NCBI GenBank assembly: GCA_014695345.1
Contig: JACJOC010000020.1
Coordinates: 124,001-188,000, forward strand
Length of the DNA stretch: 64,000 bases
Source of the DNA: Cyanobacteria bacterium FACHB-471
Lineage (GTDB): Bacteria; Cyanobacteriota; Cyanobacteriia; Elainellales; Elainellaceae
Direction of reading: 5' to 3'
Part shown: positions 9,259-16,805 of the stretch, one piece after another
Layout: the number at the start of each line of letters is the position of its first letter
Position numbering within the stretch: position 1 is the first letter of the stretch
The notes under the pieces: model-generated
The model's input: the letters and a program-made list of their open reading frames with translations, nothing else
Told to the model about the DNA's origin: nothing
Databases searched by the model: none
Program-made: the position numbers and the translations under genes

Positions 9259-9358
9259 AGAAACTAGAAATTGAGGAGTCGTCATAGATAGTGCTCAGCA
9301 GTTTATAGGACCTGTTGCAAGCGAAACTTAAGGAGCATTGCCGCGCTAGCATTTTGAA

Positions 9359-9565
9359 ATGCGACCACTGCCATTACTCTTTGAAACCCAGGAGGCAGCC
9401 CGTGAGGTTGCCTTTATGCTGAGATGTGAGTACGACGGGTGCAACATGATTATGCTGCCGCCAGTGCATGAGGTTTTGGCACTGAGAACGGCGATTGAAC
9501 TCGCTAGTTCTGATTTTTGTTTTGACGGGGACTGCCATCCACTCCGGATTGCCCATATCAAATGA
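9359..9565 (+). CDS. Hypothetical 68-residue protein
   Basis: MRPLPLLFETQEAAREVAFM is followed by a short alpha/beta-looking sequence with three cysteines (CEYDGCN, CFDGDC) and an ending HPLRIAHIK. The family was not recognised, and the opposite strand is also open here, so coding status rests only on composition. It lies just before the accessory island. It could be a small cyanobacterial regulator or a chance frame. Confidence 0.4.
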   Translation: MRPLPLLFETQEAAREVAFMLRCEYDGCNMIMLPPVHEVLALRTAIELASSDFCFDGDCHPLRIAHIK

Positions 9566-9656
9566 TGAATTGACCCAATTAAGCGATGAACAATTGGTTG
9601 AACGAATTAGCCATAACGCAGAGCTGTGGTGCAGTGAAACTCCGTTCTAATAGCAA

Positions 9657-9763
9657 CATTGCCGAAAACAGTGCTTGAGCTGTCTCTTGTAGTACGGCTC
9701 AAAGTCCTGCTGGAAGGGAGACTACAAGGAAAACTTTGCCGTCTCAATTCATTTTCGGCAATG
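9657..9763. repeat. 107-bp palindromic element with 12-bp perfect terminal inverted repeats
   Basis: Perfect terminal arms CATTGCCGAAAA (9657-9668) and TTTTCGGCAATG (9752-9763). Inside, CTTGTAGT pairs with ACTACAAG and TTGAG with CTCAA, so the arms extend imperfectly to about 40 bases on each side of a GC-richer centre. It looks like a MITE-type or structured element. It abuts the distal end of the integron-type cassette (9777). No target-site duplication is obvious. Confidence 0.75.
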
Positions 9764-9776
9764 ATACAAGCTTTAA

Positions 9777-9867
9777 CGCCAGAGTTCAGCTGCGGAGCGG
9801 CCCGCACGAGACTCTGGACGCACGATAGACGCTGGGACGCTCCGTCAGCTGCAACGATTCGTTAGCT
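9777..9867 (-). other. attC recombination site of the cassette
   Basis: Minus-strand order: R'' (AGCTAAC, 9867-9861), spacer GAATCGTT, L'' (CAGCTGACGGAGCG), variable centre, L' (CGCTCCGCAGCTG), spacer AACTCTGGC, and R' beginning G|TT at 9777. L'' and L' pair completely except for one unpaired A in L'' (CAGCTG-A-CGGAGCG). This is the extrahelical base expected in folded attC sites. The halves closely resemble those of class 1 integron cassettes. The site lies 23 bp downstream of the HNH gene stop, the usual arrangement. Confidence 0.78.
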
Positions 9868-9890
9868 GGACGGACAAAACGGACGTGCCT

Positions 9891-10721
9891 TCAATCCCGC
9901 CAGTCGTTAGGCGAACCTAGCGCCGCGAAGTTGATAGCGAGTGTTGCGAAATCCTTTGGCGGTTCACTGTCTCGTCCAAGACGAATCGCACATCCGGTCG
10001 CCCCAATGACGATGTTCCCACCGACCTGGAAGTTCACCGCAGGACCACTCACTTGGATGCCCGACCGATTAGCATGAAGCGCATGCCCACCGCCAAGCCG
10101 CATGTTCAGCCTTTCCAAACTGATCACTTGATCCTCTGTCCGAAAGGAGACCTGCACGACGATGTCGCCTGTCCCACGTCGAACCGTGATCGTGGGTCCT
10201 TCCATCGAAACATCCCATGACCCATTAACCGCAAGCACCTCGTTGTCGCGAAACCGGAGAGTCTCACGGCCACTTGAGTCGTTGATCGATCCTGTGACGA
10301 GCCATTGACCGTCTACGGTTCCCGGTGCGCGAAGGCCAAACACGATGGCACCGTTGACCGAAAGTCCGACACTCGGACCCTGAAGGATATTTCCCGCAAC
10401 GTTCAGCGTGAGCGATTGCTCCGTAAGATGGTGGGACCACACGGAGGCTCTTCCCGCGTTGAACGGTTTCACCCGCGCTTTCCGCACAGCGTCGACGCTA
10501 AGTCGCCCGGCCGTTCGGTCCGTGTGATGCACCGAACATAGCAGCGCAATTCCCACGGCATGATGATCCTTGGCATCCTCGAACGGCGGGTCGAAATGAT
10601 CGTATTCGTAGGGCATTCGACCGCAGATCACGCATCCGTTAGCGCATGCCTGACGCACCGCCCGTTTGACTGGCTCGGGAATGTGGCGAGCGAGACCGTG
10701 CTTGTTGATAACCGTCGGCAT
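9891..10721 (-). CDS. HNH-endonuclease-like protein with beta-rich C-terminal region (cassette gene)
   Basis: A 276-residue protein. Residues 1-70 have the zinc-type HNH arrangement: C30-x2-C33, YEYDH with D41-H42, then LLCSVHH with C62 and H65-H66. Residues about 95-276 are predicted all-beta and rich in short Gly/Val strands (NVAGNILQGPSVGLSVNG, FQVGGNIVIGATGCAIRLG), with related segments near both ends that suggest a repeated or jelly-roll-like fold. It probably acts on nucleic acid in the cytoplasm, and the C-terminal part may be a binding or sensing domain. It is the only gene of the integron-type cassette. G+C is high and HIP1 sites are absent, consistent with recent transfer. The exact role is unknown. 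Confidence 0.75.
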   Translation of the reverse strand: MPTVINKHGLARHIPEPVKRAVRQACANGCVICGRMPYEYDHFDPPFEDAKDHHAVGIALLCSVHHTDRTAGRLSVDAVRKARVKPFNAGRASVWSHHLTEQSLTLNVAGNILQGPSVGLSVNGAIVFGLRAPGTVDGQWLVTGSINDSSGRETLRFRDNEVLAVNGSWDVSMEGPTITVRRGTGDIVVQVSFRTEDQVISLERLNMRLGGGHALHANRSGIQVSGPAVNFQVGGNIVIGATGCAIRLGRDSEPPKDFATLAINFAALGSPNDWRD

Positions 10722-11400
10722 GCCTGATTGATCGGGGAAGTGTGTGGACAGCTAACTATTAATAGACTGAAATTTTCCGCCTAAGATCCTAATTCAAGCA
10801 GATAGGCAAAATGATTCTGCAGTGCGACACGAAGTTGCACGACTTGAGTGAGAAGCCGACTTCTCTAGGATAGTGTCCAAATCCTATCCCCAATCTCCAA
10901 GGGCGTTTCTGGTAACGGAGAGGTCTTTTGCAAGGAGATAACGTCTAAGGAAGTCCTCAGCCATCAAGGGGTTCCGGGCAAGGGGAAGTCTGGATAGGTG
11001 AACGTGAGTGAATTTCCGTCGAGGCTGCGTGAATTCTGGTCACTGAAACATGGCTGATACGGTGATGGTGGGATACGGCAATCTAGCCTGCGGAACTAGA
11101 TTTGAGGACACCCAATCCCCGCAGTAAAGGAAGCACCCTCTCCAGATGAATCTCAAGCGTGTAGAACGTGATAACCCCAATGAGGTCTGAAGCTATCGCT
11201 TCAGTCGGTCAACCGTAAGGAAGACTCAACTCCTCAGTGGGAGTAGGATGACCCAAAAAGCGAACGCCAGTAGACCGAAAGGTCAAGGGAAATCATAACC
11301 TGCTGGATAAGGCAATTGCCTACCCTGAAAGGGGGCAGACGTGGGTCAGGTGAATCACCCAAAGGTCGAAGTAAAGGAACCCAACTGAGGGACACGTTAG

Positions 11401-13083
11401 ATGCAAAGCCAAGCTTTAGCAAACCGACCCCAAGCACAAACGGATTGGCATGCGATCAACTGGCGCAAAGCGAATCGGATTGTGAAGAACCTGAGACAGC
11501 GAATCTTTCGGGCTACCACACAACGCAACTATAAACAGGTGCGTCCGCTTCAAAAGTTGTTGCTGAGAAGTTACTCCAACATTCTTGTGAGTGTTCGCAG
11601 AGTGACTCAGCAAAACGCAGGTAGAAAAACGCCAGGACTGGACAAAGTGGTAGTTAAAACGCCAGCCGCTAGAGGGAAACTGATAGACGAACTGGCAGAA
11701 TATACTCCCTGGAAAGCCTGTCCTGTGCGTCGGGTGTACATCCCAAAAGCGAACGGGAAACAACGCCCCCTTGGCATCCCCGTTGTCCGAGACCGTTGCA
11801 TCCAAGCAATGGTCAAGCATGCACTGGAACCCGAATGGGAAGCCCAGTTCGAAGCAACGAGCTATGGATTCCGTCCTGGCAGGAGTTGTCACGATGCCAT
11901 TGAGAAAATCTACGGCTTTGCCCAACCGAATAAACGGAAACGATGGGTCATTGACGCGGATATCAAAGGCGCTTTTGACAACATTAGCCACACCTTCTTA
12001 CTGAATGCCTTGAGTCAGTTTCCAGCTCGGGAACTGATTCAACAATGGCTGAAGGCAGGGTATGTGGATAAAGGAGCTTTTCACAAGAGTGAAAGTGGAA
12101 CGCCCCAAGGGGGGGTGATTTCTCCCTTACTGGCGAACATTGCTCTGCACGGAATGGAGCAAGCCCTTGGCGTTCAATACAACCGCCGGGGCTACTCGAT
12201 TGGCTCACGAGCAGTGATTCGATATGCAGACGACTTTGTCGTCTTTTGTGAGTCTCAAGAAGATGCTCAAAAGGCAATCGAAATCCTCATCGCTTGGCTA
12301 CAAGAGCGGGGTTTGGAGTTATCTCCAGACAAAACCAAAATTGTTCATCTGAGCGAAGGATTTGACTTCTTAGGCTTCAACATCAGGCACTATAGAGCGG
12401 AGAAAACCTCTAAAACAGGTTGGAAACTGCTAATCAAACCCAGCCACGATTCGCTGAACAAAATACGGAAGAAACTGCGCGACGAATGGGCTGCTCTGAG
12501 AGGGCATTCTATCCCAACCGTCATCCAGCGCCTCAACCCCGTCATTCGGGGGTGGGCAAACTACTTCCGTATTGGGGTGGCTCGTAAATGCTTTGAATCG
12601 CTCGACAATTGGATGTTCCGTCGGGAAGTTCGATATGTTGAGCATACTCATCCCAACAAACCCAAAGCCTGGACACAACTCCACTACTGGGACAAACTGA
12701 ATCTGCAACGCAATGACCGATGGGTCTTTGGTGACAAGACTACAGGCATGCATTTGCTCAAGTTCAGTTGGTTTAGCATTGACAGACACGTCTTGGTTAA
12801 AGGCAAAGCGTCCCCAGATGACCCAATGCTGCGGGACTACTGGAAAGCTAGAGAACGAGCGAAGGCAAAGGCTCTAGCGCCCAGCTACCATACGCTTGCC
12901 AAGCGCCAAGGATATGTTTGCCTAAAATGTGGAGAATCCTTATTTAACGAGGAAGATCTCCACGTTCATCATGTTAAGCCTAAGGCAAAGGGGGAAAAGA
13001 CGTTTACAGCAACTTGCGGCTCTTACACTTCTACTGTCACCAACAGCACCATGCGACAACCTCTAAAGCGGTGGAGTAAGTGA
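11401..13083 (+). CDS. ltrA: Group II intron-encoded reverse transcriptase/maturase, HNH domain frameshifted
   Basis: 560 codons. The N-terminal RT-0 region is followed by RT motifs: YIPKANGKQRPLGIP, YGFRPGRSCHDAI, VIDADIKGAFDNI, GTPQGGVISPLLANI, and the catalytic YADD at residues 275-278. The maturase X domain follows (GWANYFRIG). The C-terminus enters an HNH domain (CLKCGESLFNEEDLHVHHVKPKAKG) but then shifts frame. In the next frame the conserved remainder (KDVYSNLRLLHFYCHQQ) is present and ends in TAA at 13077-13079. One base appears lost in the G5A4 tract at 12990-12998. RT and maturase should be intact, so RNA splicing may persist while DNA cleavage by HNH is probably lost. A sequencing error is the alternative. 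Confidence 0.9.
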   Translation: MQSQALANRPQAQTDWHAINWRKANRIVKNLRQRIFRATTQRNYKQVRPLQKLLLRSYSNILVSVRRVTQQNAGRKTPGLDKVVVKTPAARGKLIDELAEYTPWKACPVRRVYIPKANGKQRPLGIPVVRDRCIQAMVKHALEPEWEAQFEATSYGFRPGRSCHDAIEKIYGFAQPNKRKRWVIDADIKGAFDNISHTFLLNALSQFPARELIQQWLKAGYVDKGAFHKSESGTPQGGVISPLLANIALHGMEQALGVQYNRRGYSIGSRAVIRYADDFVVFCESQEDAQKAIEILIAWLQERGLELSPDKTKIVHLSEGFDFLGFNIRHYRAEKTSKTGWKLLIKPSHDSLNKIRKKLRDEWAALRGHSIPTVIQRLNPVIRGWANYFRIGVARKCFESLDNWMFRREVRYVEHTHPNKPKAWTQLHYWDKLNLQRNDRWVFGDKTTGMHLLKFSWFSIDRHVLVKGKASPDDPMLRDYWKARERAKAKALAPSYHTLAKRQGYVCLKCGESLFNEEDLHVHHVKPKAKGEKTFTATCGSYTSTVTNSTMRQPLKRWSK

Positions 13084-13090
13084 TTTGCTT

Positions 13091-13165
13091 AAGCCGGATG
13101 TATTGAAAAGTACAAGTCCGGTTTTGAGGGGGCGGGGCTATAGCAATATAGTCCTGCTACCCGAC
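13091..13165 (+). ncRNA. Group II intron domains V and VI
   Basis: Domain V is AAGCCGGATGTATTGAAAAG... through ...CCGGTTTT (13091-13125). It is a 35-base helix with the catalytic AGC triad at 13092-13094, a GAAA-type tetraloop region and a two-base bulge. Domain VI follows as an imperfect GGGGCGGGGC.../...CCTGCTACCC helix around 13130-13162, leading to the 3' splice site. Both look intact. Confidence 0.85.
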
Positions 13166-13565
13166 TAACAAGCTGGTTAAGCGGGATAGCCAGAAGATTT
13201 CTGCATATTTCTAGATTCCTAGGTGAAGAGCAGATAGACGATTAGAGGCACAGTTTATCTTGGTCGTGCAGTTCCGCCGTTACCACAAGGGTTGCCCACA
13301 ATTCCCTTCATACGCTTGTGTCCGATCGCCCTTTCCTTTATCCTATGAAACACTGGTTTTCCAGTGGACAAAGCTTAAGGTGAGGATAACGCTGATTAGG
13401 AGTGCTGGTAACACTCACTAACCAGCTAACCTAACTCCTGATGTGAGCAGGAGGCTAGGCTGTGTTGATTTTAAGATCAATTGCCTTGCTGAAGCAAAAC
13501 GAGTGGTTGGGAAACCACGCCTTAAGCTGTTCTTCTCTACATCACAACAGTGAGGCAACCATAGT
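13166..13565 (+). promoter_or_regulatory. Structured 5' leader upstream of a small conserved gene
   Basis: No protein frame is evident. Local stems: CACTGG/CCAGTG (13351-13366), GAGTG/CACTC (13400-13416), CTGGT/ACCAG (13405-13425, competing or pseudoknotted with the previous stem), CTCCTG/CAGGAG (13435-13453) and GTGGTT/AACCAC (13503-13518). The density of stems just before the ATG at 13566 suggests a cis-acting RNA, but none of the known riboswitch consensus sequences was recognised. The first 30 bases (TAACAAGCTGGTTAAGCGGG) are the 3' exon of the group II intron and resemble half of an attC site. Confidence 0.45.
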
Positions 13566-13766
13566 ATGACTACAGAGTTCAACGAACTGCTGCCCGTTCC
13601 GCCTGCCGAAAAGGTGCAGATTTGGATCATTGGCACACGAGAACAGGTGACGCACACGATCAACGAGTTTTACGTCAAGCAAATTGTTAGCGATCGCATT
13701 CACTTTATGCCAATCGTGCCAGCCCCGTTTGCGCGAGGTAAGTTTATGACGGTGTTAGAGCGATAG
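13566..13766 (+). CDS. Small conserved protein of unknown function
   Basis: 66 residues, soluble, beginning MTTEFNELLPVPPAEKVQIW. The core IIGTREQVTHTINEFYVKQI looks like a beta-strand followed by a helix, then HFMPIVPAPFARGKFMTVLE. A similar layout (LLIGSPTLVQHTIHQLHNL) appears in the small protein encoded at 51666-51980, so the two may be distant paralogs. A GTGAGG sequence near the ATG could serve as ribosome-binding site. It stands alone behind a stem-rich leader. The function was not recognised. Confidence 0.65.
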   Translation: MTTEFNELLPVPPAEKVQIWIIGTREQVTHTINEFYVKQIVSDRIHFMPIVPAPFARGKFMTVLER

Positions 13767-13801
13767 GTTTGGGGTACATCTAGCGGTTAGGAGAGCCTAA
13801 T

Positions 13802-13846
13802 AGGTTGTGAGAAATGCGCTCCTTTGTAGTGCGCTGCTCACAACCT
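13802..13846. repeat. Dispersed hairpin, family 2, copy 1
   Basis: Arms AGGTTGTGAG (13802-13811) and CTCACAACCT (13837-13846) with a 25-base loop. The same arms, plus similar following sequence (TTAAGATTGCGACATA here, TTAGAATTGCTACATA there), recur at 53848-53892. It lies downstream of the small gene ending at 13766 and could double as a terminator. Confidence 0.7.
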
Positions 13847-14003
13847 GTTTAAGATTGCGACATAACGGACTCTCTACCAATGGCGATCGCCTTGAAAGTG
13901 CAGGTTTTTGGGGTTTCATGCTTCAGCCCAACCTAACTTTTTTGACCCAGATGCGTATCCTGATTCTGTAGAGCTAGTCGTGGAAGATTGGCTATCGGAC
14001 TAA

Positions 14004-15800
14004 TCAATTTTCGGCAATCTCCAGTTCGTGAATGTTCCAGAGTGCGCCACCTAGAGCAGAGAATTTAACGTTTTGGATGCGATCGCGCACTGCTGTTAGC
14101 GTTAAAGGATTCACCAAATAGATAAACGGCAGATATTGCTGAGTGATAATCTGGCTCTCTGCATAAATGGCTCGACGCTCTGCTTCATCAACGGTTTGCG
14201 CTCCGCGAATATAAAGCTGCTCGATTTGCTTCTCCCAATCGGCTACGACTCGCCCTTCAATCGGGGGTTGTCCGGGTTGAGATGCCTGGTTAAAGCGGTG
14301 CGATCGCCCTTCTGTTAACCAGACATTTGCTCCGCCATTTGGCTCTACGCCACCTGTCAAACCCAGCAGGTAACATTCCCAGTTGAGGTCACTGTTGAGT
14401 TTATTCAGCAGAGTGTTAAAGGCAAGCGGAGCAAAGTCTACCTGAATTCCAATGCGGCTGAGGTCTTGCTTAATCTGCGCTCCCATTGCTTCCCGCACTT
14501 TATTGCCCGAATTGGTGATCATCGTGAAGCGAACTCGATTCCCCTCAGCATCGAGCAATTGTCCCTCAGCGTTATATTGAAATCCAGCGTTAAGCAGCAG
14601 TTCTCTAGATTTGTTCAGGTTGTAATCGTAGACAGGTAGCCCTTCCTCAGGTGAGATGAAGTAGGGACTTTGAACCGAAATCGGTGAGTCTTGAAGCTGA
14701 CCCAAGCCTTGAAAGGTGTTGTTGATCATCTTTTGGCGATCGATCGCGTGGGACACCGCCTGCCGAAATTCAACGGTGTTAAACCAACGAGATTTGATCG
14801 GATCAACTAGCGGAACTCCATTGCGTTTTCCCTGGTTGAGGTTAAAGGCAAAGAAACTCGTTCCGGGAGCAGGGCCACCTTCATAGATCGTGAAGTCGCC
14901 TCGCTGTTCTTCTCGCTTGAGCAAAGAGAAGTAGTCGGGTTGAAGACCCAGCAGATCCAGTCCGCCAGAACGAAACTGGACAAGCGAATTGTCGGTTGAT
15001 TCAACAATTTGCCAGACGATACGCTCGATGTAAGGCTGCGGATTGCCCTGGCTGTCTCGTCGCCAATAGTTTGGGTTGCGTCGAAAGATGATGCGCTGGC
15101 TGGTGGTGTAGCTGACAATTTGATAAGGACCACTGCCCACAAGCTTAGCCAGATCGGTATCGGTGCCCAAAGCGGAGATAAACAACGGCTCCCCTTCGGA
15201 GTTTTTAGTGGTGACCAGTTCCCGTAGTGAGTGGGCAGGCAAGATATACAAACTCATACTTCGTAGCAGCGGCGCAAAAGGTTCGGGTGATGTGACTTCA
15301 ACGCGCCGCTGGTCAAGCTTCTGCACGGTTGGCAAGACTCCTGCTTGTCCAATTCTCAATACATCTCGAATCGAGGTGGGAATGTCTTCGTTAAAGTAAA
15401 GTTCGTTGTAGGTGAATACTACGTCATCAGCGGTGAGCGGTGCCCCATCTGACCATTGCAGCCCTTCTCGCAAGGTGAAGACAATGCGCTGAGCGTCTTC
15501 AGACACTTCCCAGCTTTCTGCCAATGCAGGCTCAATTTCACCCGTTAAACCGTTTTCGGTAATCAGTCCTTCGTAGATAAAGCCAAAAACGCTGGGAGAT
15601 TCAGTGCTGATTAGGTAATTGAAGGTTTTAGGTTCGCTCAGCAGACTAATTAGGAGTTGGGGAACCTGGGCTGCTTCGGTTCTAAAATGCGCTAGATCGC
15701 AAGCCGTCAGGGCGATCGCCATTACCCCAACCAGCAGTACTGTTAAAAACCTATGGAACCAGGAACCTGTAAACTGCTTGAGGTTACTGATTCTGGTCAT
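14004..15800 (-). CDS. Oligopeptide-type ABC transporter substrate-binding lipoprotein
   Basis: A 598-residue family 5 extracellular solute-binding protein. The N-terminus is a lipoprotein signal: basic start, hydrophobic core VLLVGVMAIALTACDL with lipobox LTAC and Cys34 as the lipidated residue. Typical segments follow: EGLITENGLTGEIEPALAESWEVSEDAQRIVFTLREGLQWSDGAPL near residue 75 (context only) and RQAVSHAIDRQKMIN. Anchored outside the cytoplasmic membrane, it would deliver peptides or similar solutes to a DppBC/OppBC permease. No permease or ATPase genes are beside it, so partners must be elsewhere. Confidence 0.92.
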   Translation of the reverse strand: MTRISNLKQFTGSWFHRFLTVLLVGVMAIALTACDLAHFRTEAAQVPQLLISLLSEPKTFNYLISTESPSVFGFIYEGLITENGLTGEIEPALAESWEVSEDAQRIVFTLREGLQWSDGAPLTADDVVFTYNELYFNEDIPTSIRDVLRIGQAGVLPTVQKLDQRRVEVTSPEPFAPLLRSMSLYILPAHSLRELVTTKNSEGEPLFISALGTDTDLAKLVGSGPYQIVSYTTSQRIIFRRNPNYWRRDSQGNPQPYIERIVWQIVESTDNSLVQFRSGGLDLLGLQPDYFSLLKREEQRGDFTIYEGGPAPGTSFFAFNLNQGKRNGVPLVDPIKSRWFNTVEFRQAVSHAIDRQKMINNTFQGLGQLQDSPISVQSPYFISPEEGLPVYDYNLNKSRELLLNAGFQYNAEGQLLDAEGNRVRFTMITNSGNKVREAMGAQIKQDLSRIGIQVDFAPLAFNTLLNKLNSDLNWECYLLGLTGGVEPNGGANVWLTEGRSHRFNQASQPGQPPIEGRVVADWEKQIEQLYIRGAQTVDEAERRAIYAESQIITQQYLPFIYLVNPLTLTAVRDRIQNVKFSALGGALWNIHELEIAEN

Positions 15801-15902
15801 ATTAACAACTCGCTCTTACTGCTACTTCATCTGTTATTCCAATACAGTAACAGGTGTACCAACACCGACCTGGTGAAATAGCTCCTTAATATCTCAAAAA
15901 TA

Positions 15903-15941
15903 AATTGGGGTGGTGGGAGCAACGTCCACACCACCCCAATT
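15903..15941 (-). terminator. Hairpin terminator candidate after the Gly-rich gene
   Basis: Perfect 13-bp arms AATTGGGGTGGTG (15903-15915) and CACCACCCCAATT (15929-15941) with a 13-base loop. It lies about 65 bp past the stop of the Gly-rich gene and before the next minus-strand gene. On the minus strand it is followed by TATTTTTGAGATATT, giving a T-rich tail. Confidence 0.65.
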
Positions 15942-16004
15942 CATTACTTAAATCCCATCAGCAGAATGAGCCAAGCTCATCTGCTTAGATAGGGACTCAA
16001 ACGT

Positions 16005-16805
16005 TTACCAAAGCGCCCTAATTCCACCATCGGTACCAGCACCACCCGAGCTAGTTCCATTGGTGTTGAAGTTTTGCTGAGTTGTGCTGCCTGTCCCGCC
16101 AGTGCTATTGCCTGGAGTTGCACCACCCGTACCGCCAGTTCCAGCGCCTGGAACTGTGCCACGACCAGTGCCACCAGTTCCAGTACCGCCCGTACCGCCC
16201 GTGCCTGGAACAGTTGTGCCGCTACCCGCACCGCCACCAGTACCACCCGTGCCGCTGCCACCCGTGCCACCAGTACCACCGCCTGTGCCACCTGTGCCGC
16301 TACCTGAACCTGTGCCGCCCGTGCCGCCACCCGTGCCACCGCCTGGAGCAACCGTGCCAGTACCACCAGTACCCGTACCACCCGTGCCTGTGCCACCGCC
16401 CGTGCCCGTGCCACCACCAGTACCACCAGTACCACCCATGCCGCCACCAGTACCACCCGTGCCACTGCCACCTGTGCCGCCACCAGTACCACCAGCACCG
16501 CCAGTACCACTACCTGGAACACTGGTGCCGCCACTATCAGTACCGCTGCCGCTGCCGCCGCTGCTACTCCCACCGTCACTACCGCCGCTGCCACCTGTGC
16601 TGCCGCCGCTACCGCCGCCGCTGCCACCGCTGCCACCGCCGCTTTGGGATACTAGCTGCTCAGATGTCGAAGTAGGCTGGTTGGAGTCCATGGAGCTAGC
16701 TTGGATGAAAGCCAGAGCCGGAAGGCTAAACAGAGCGCTGGCAGTCACAATACCAGCGAAGCTAGCAAGCTTCACACCTAAATTTTTGTCGTTTCTAAAA
16801 TTCAT
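16005..16805 (-). CDS. Secreted Gly/Thr-rich repeat protein
   Basis: The ATG at 16805 is preceded by AGAGGA and gives 266 aa. A Sec signal peptide (NLGVKLASFAGIVTASALFSLPALA, positions about 7-31) is followed by a short linker and then some 190 residues of low-complexity GGTGGTG, GGSGG and GTGTGG units with scattered Pro, Ala and Val. The last 30 residues return to ordinary composition (NFNTNGTSSGGAGTDGG). The signal-peptide region resembles that of cyanobacterial secreted proteins. The repeat is probably flexible or adhesive cell-surface material. Because the repeat unit is three-base-like, long frames also open in other registers, but only this one has a signal peptide and a ribosome-binding site. 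Confidence 0.8.
   Translation of the reverse strand: MNFRNDKNLGVKLASFAGIVTASALFSLPALAFIQASSMDSNQPTSTSEQLVSQSGGGSGGSGGGSGGSTGGSGGSDGGSSSGGSGSGTDSGGTSVPGSGTGGAGGTGGGTGGSGTGGTGGGMGGTGGTGGGTGTGGGTGTGGTGTGGTGTVAPGGGTGGGTGGTGSGSGTGGTGGGTGGTGGSGTGGTGGGAGSGTTVPGTGGTGGTGTGGTGRGTVPGAGTGGTGGATPGNSTGGTGSTTQQNFNTNGTSSGGAGTDGGIRALW

Larger units (their letters stand above)
9777..10755 (-). mobile_element. Integron-type gene cassette, single copy (HNH gene plus attC)
   Basis: Read on the minus strand, the unit begins right after the G of G|TTAGCTG (10756|10755). It carries one complete gene whose start codon lies 35 bases further on, and it ends in an attC-like site closing with G|TTAAAG (9777|9776). The R'' box of the attC (CAGCTAAC) is the exact complement of the cassette start (GTTAGCTG), as required if the two join in the excised circle. 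The 979-bp unit is visibly richer in G+C than its surroundings and lacks GCGATCGC sites. No integron integrase is in the window, so this would be a solitary cassette without a local integrase. Confidence 0.75.
10822..13165 (+). mobile_element. Group II intron with maturase/reverse transcriptase
   Basis: The 5' end is GTGCGAC at 10822 (group II consensus GUGYG). The 3' end is placed at ...CCCGAC (13165), ending AC. Domain V and VI helices precede it. The last exon bases TTCTGCA (10815-10821) pair with TGCGGAA (11089-11095) in a hairpin loop closed by TCTAG/CTAGA. This is a good EBS1-IBS1 contact with a single G-U pair and fixes the 5' boundary. The 5' ribozyme domains fill 10822-11400 and the ORF lies in domain IV. 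It inserted 66 bp from the start of the integron-type cassette. No second copy lies in the window. Confidence 0.88.

Noticed and set aside
9659-9865. 68-codon plus-strand frame across the palindromic element and attC
   Set aside because: It translates the inverted repeat and the recombination site. No ribosome-binding site and no protein-like composition.
11416-11991. 191-codon minus-strand frame inside the group II intron
   Set aside because: Antisense shadow of the reverse transcriptase gene.
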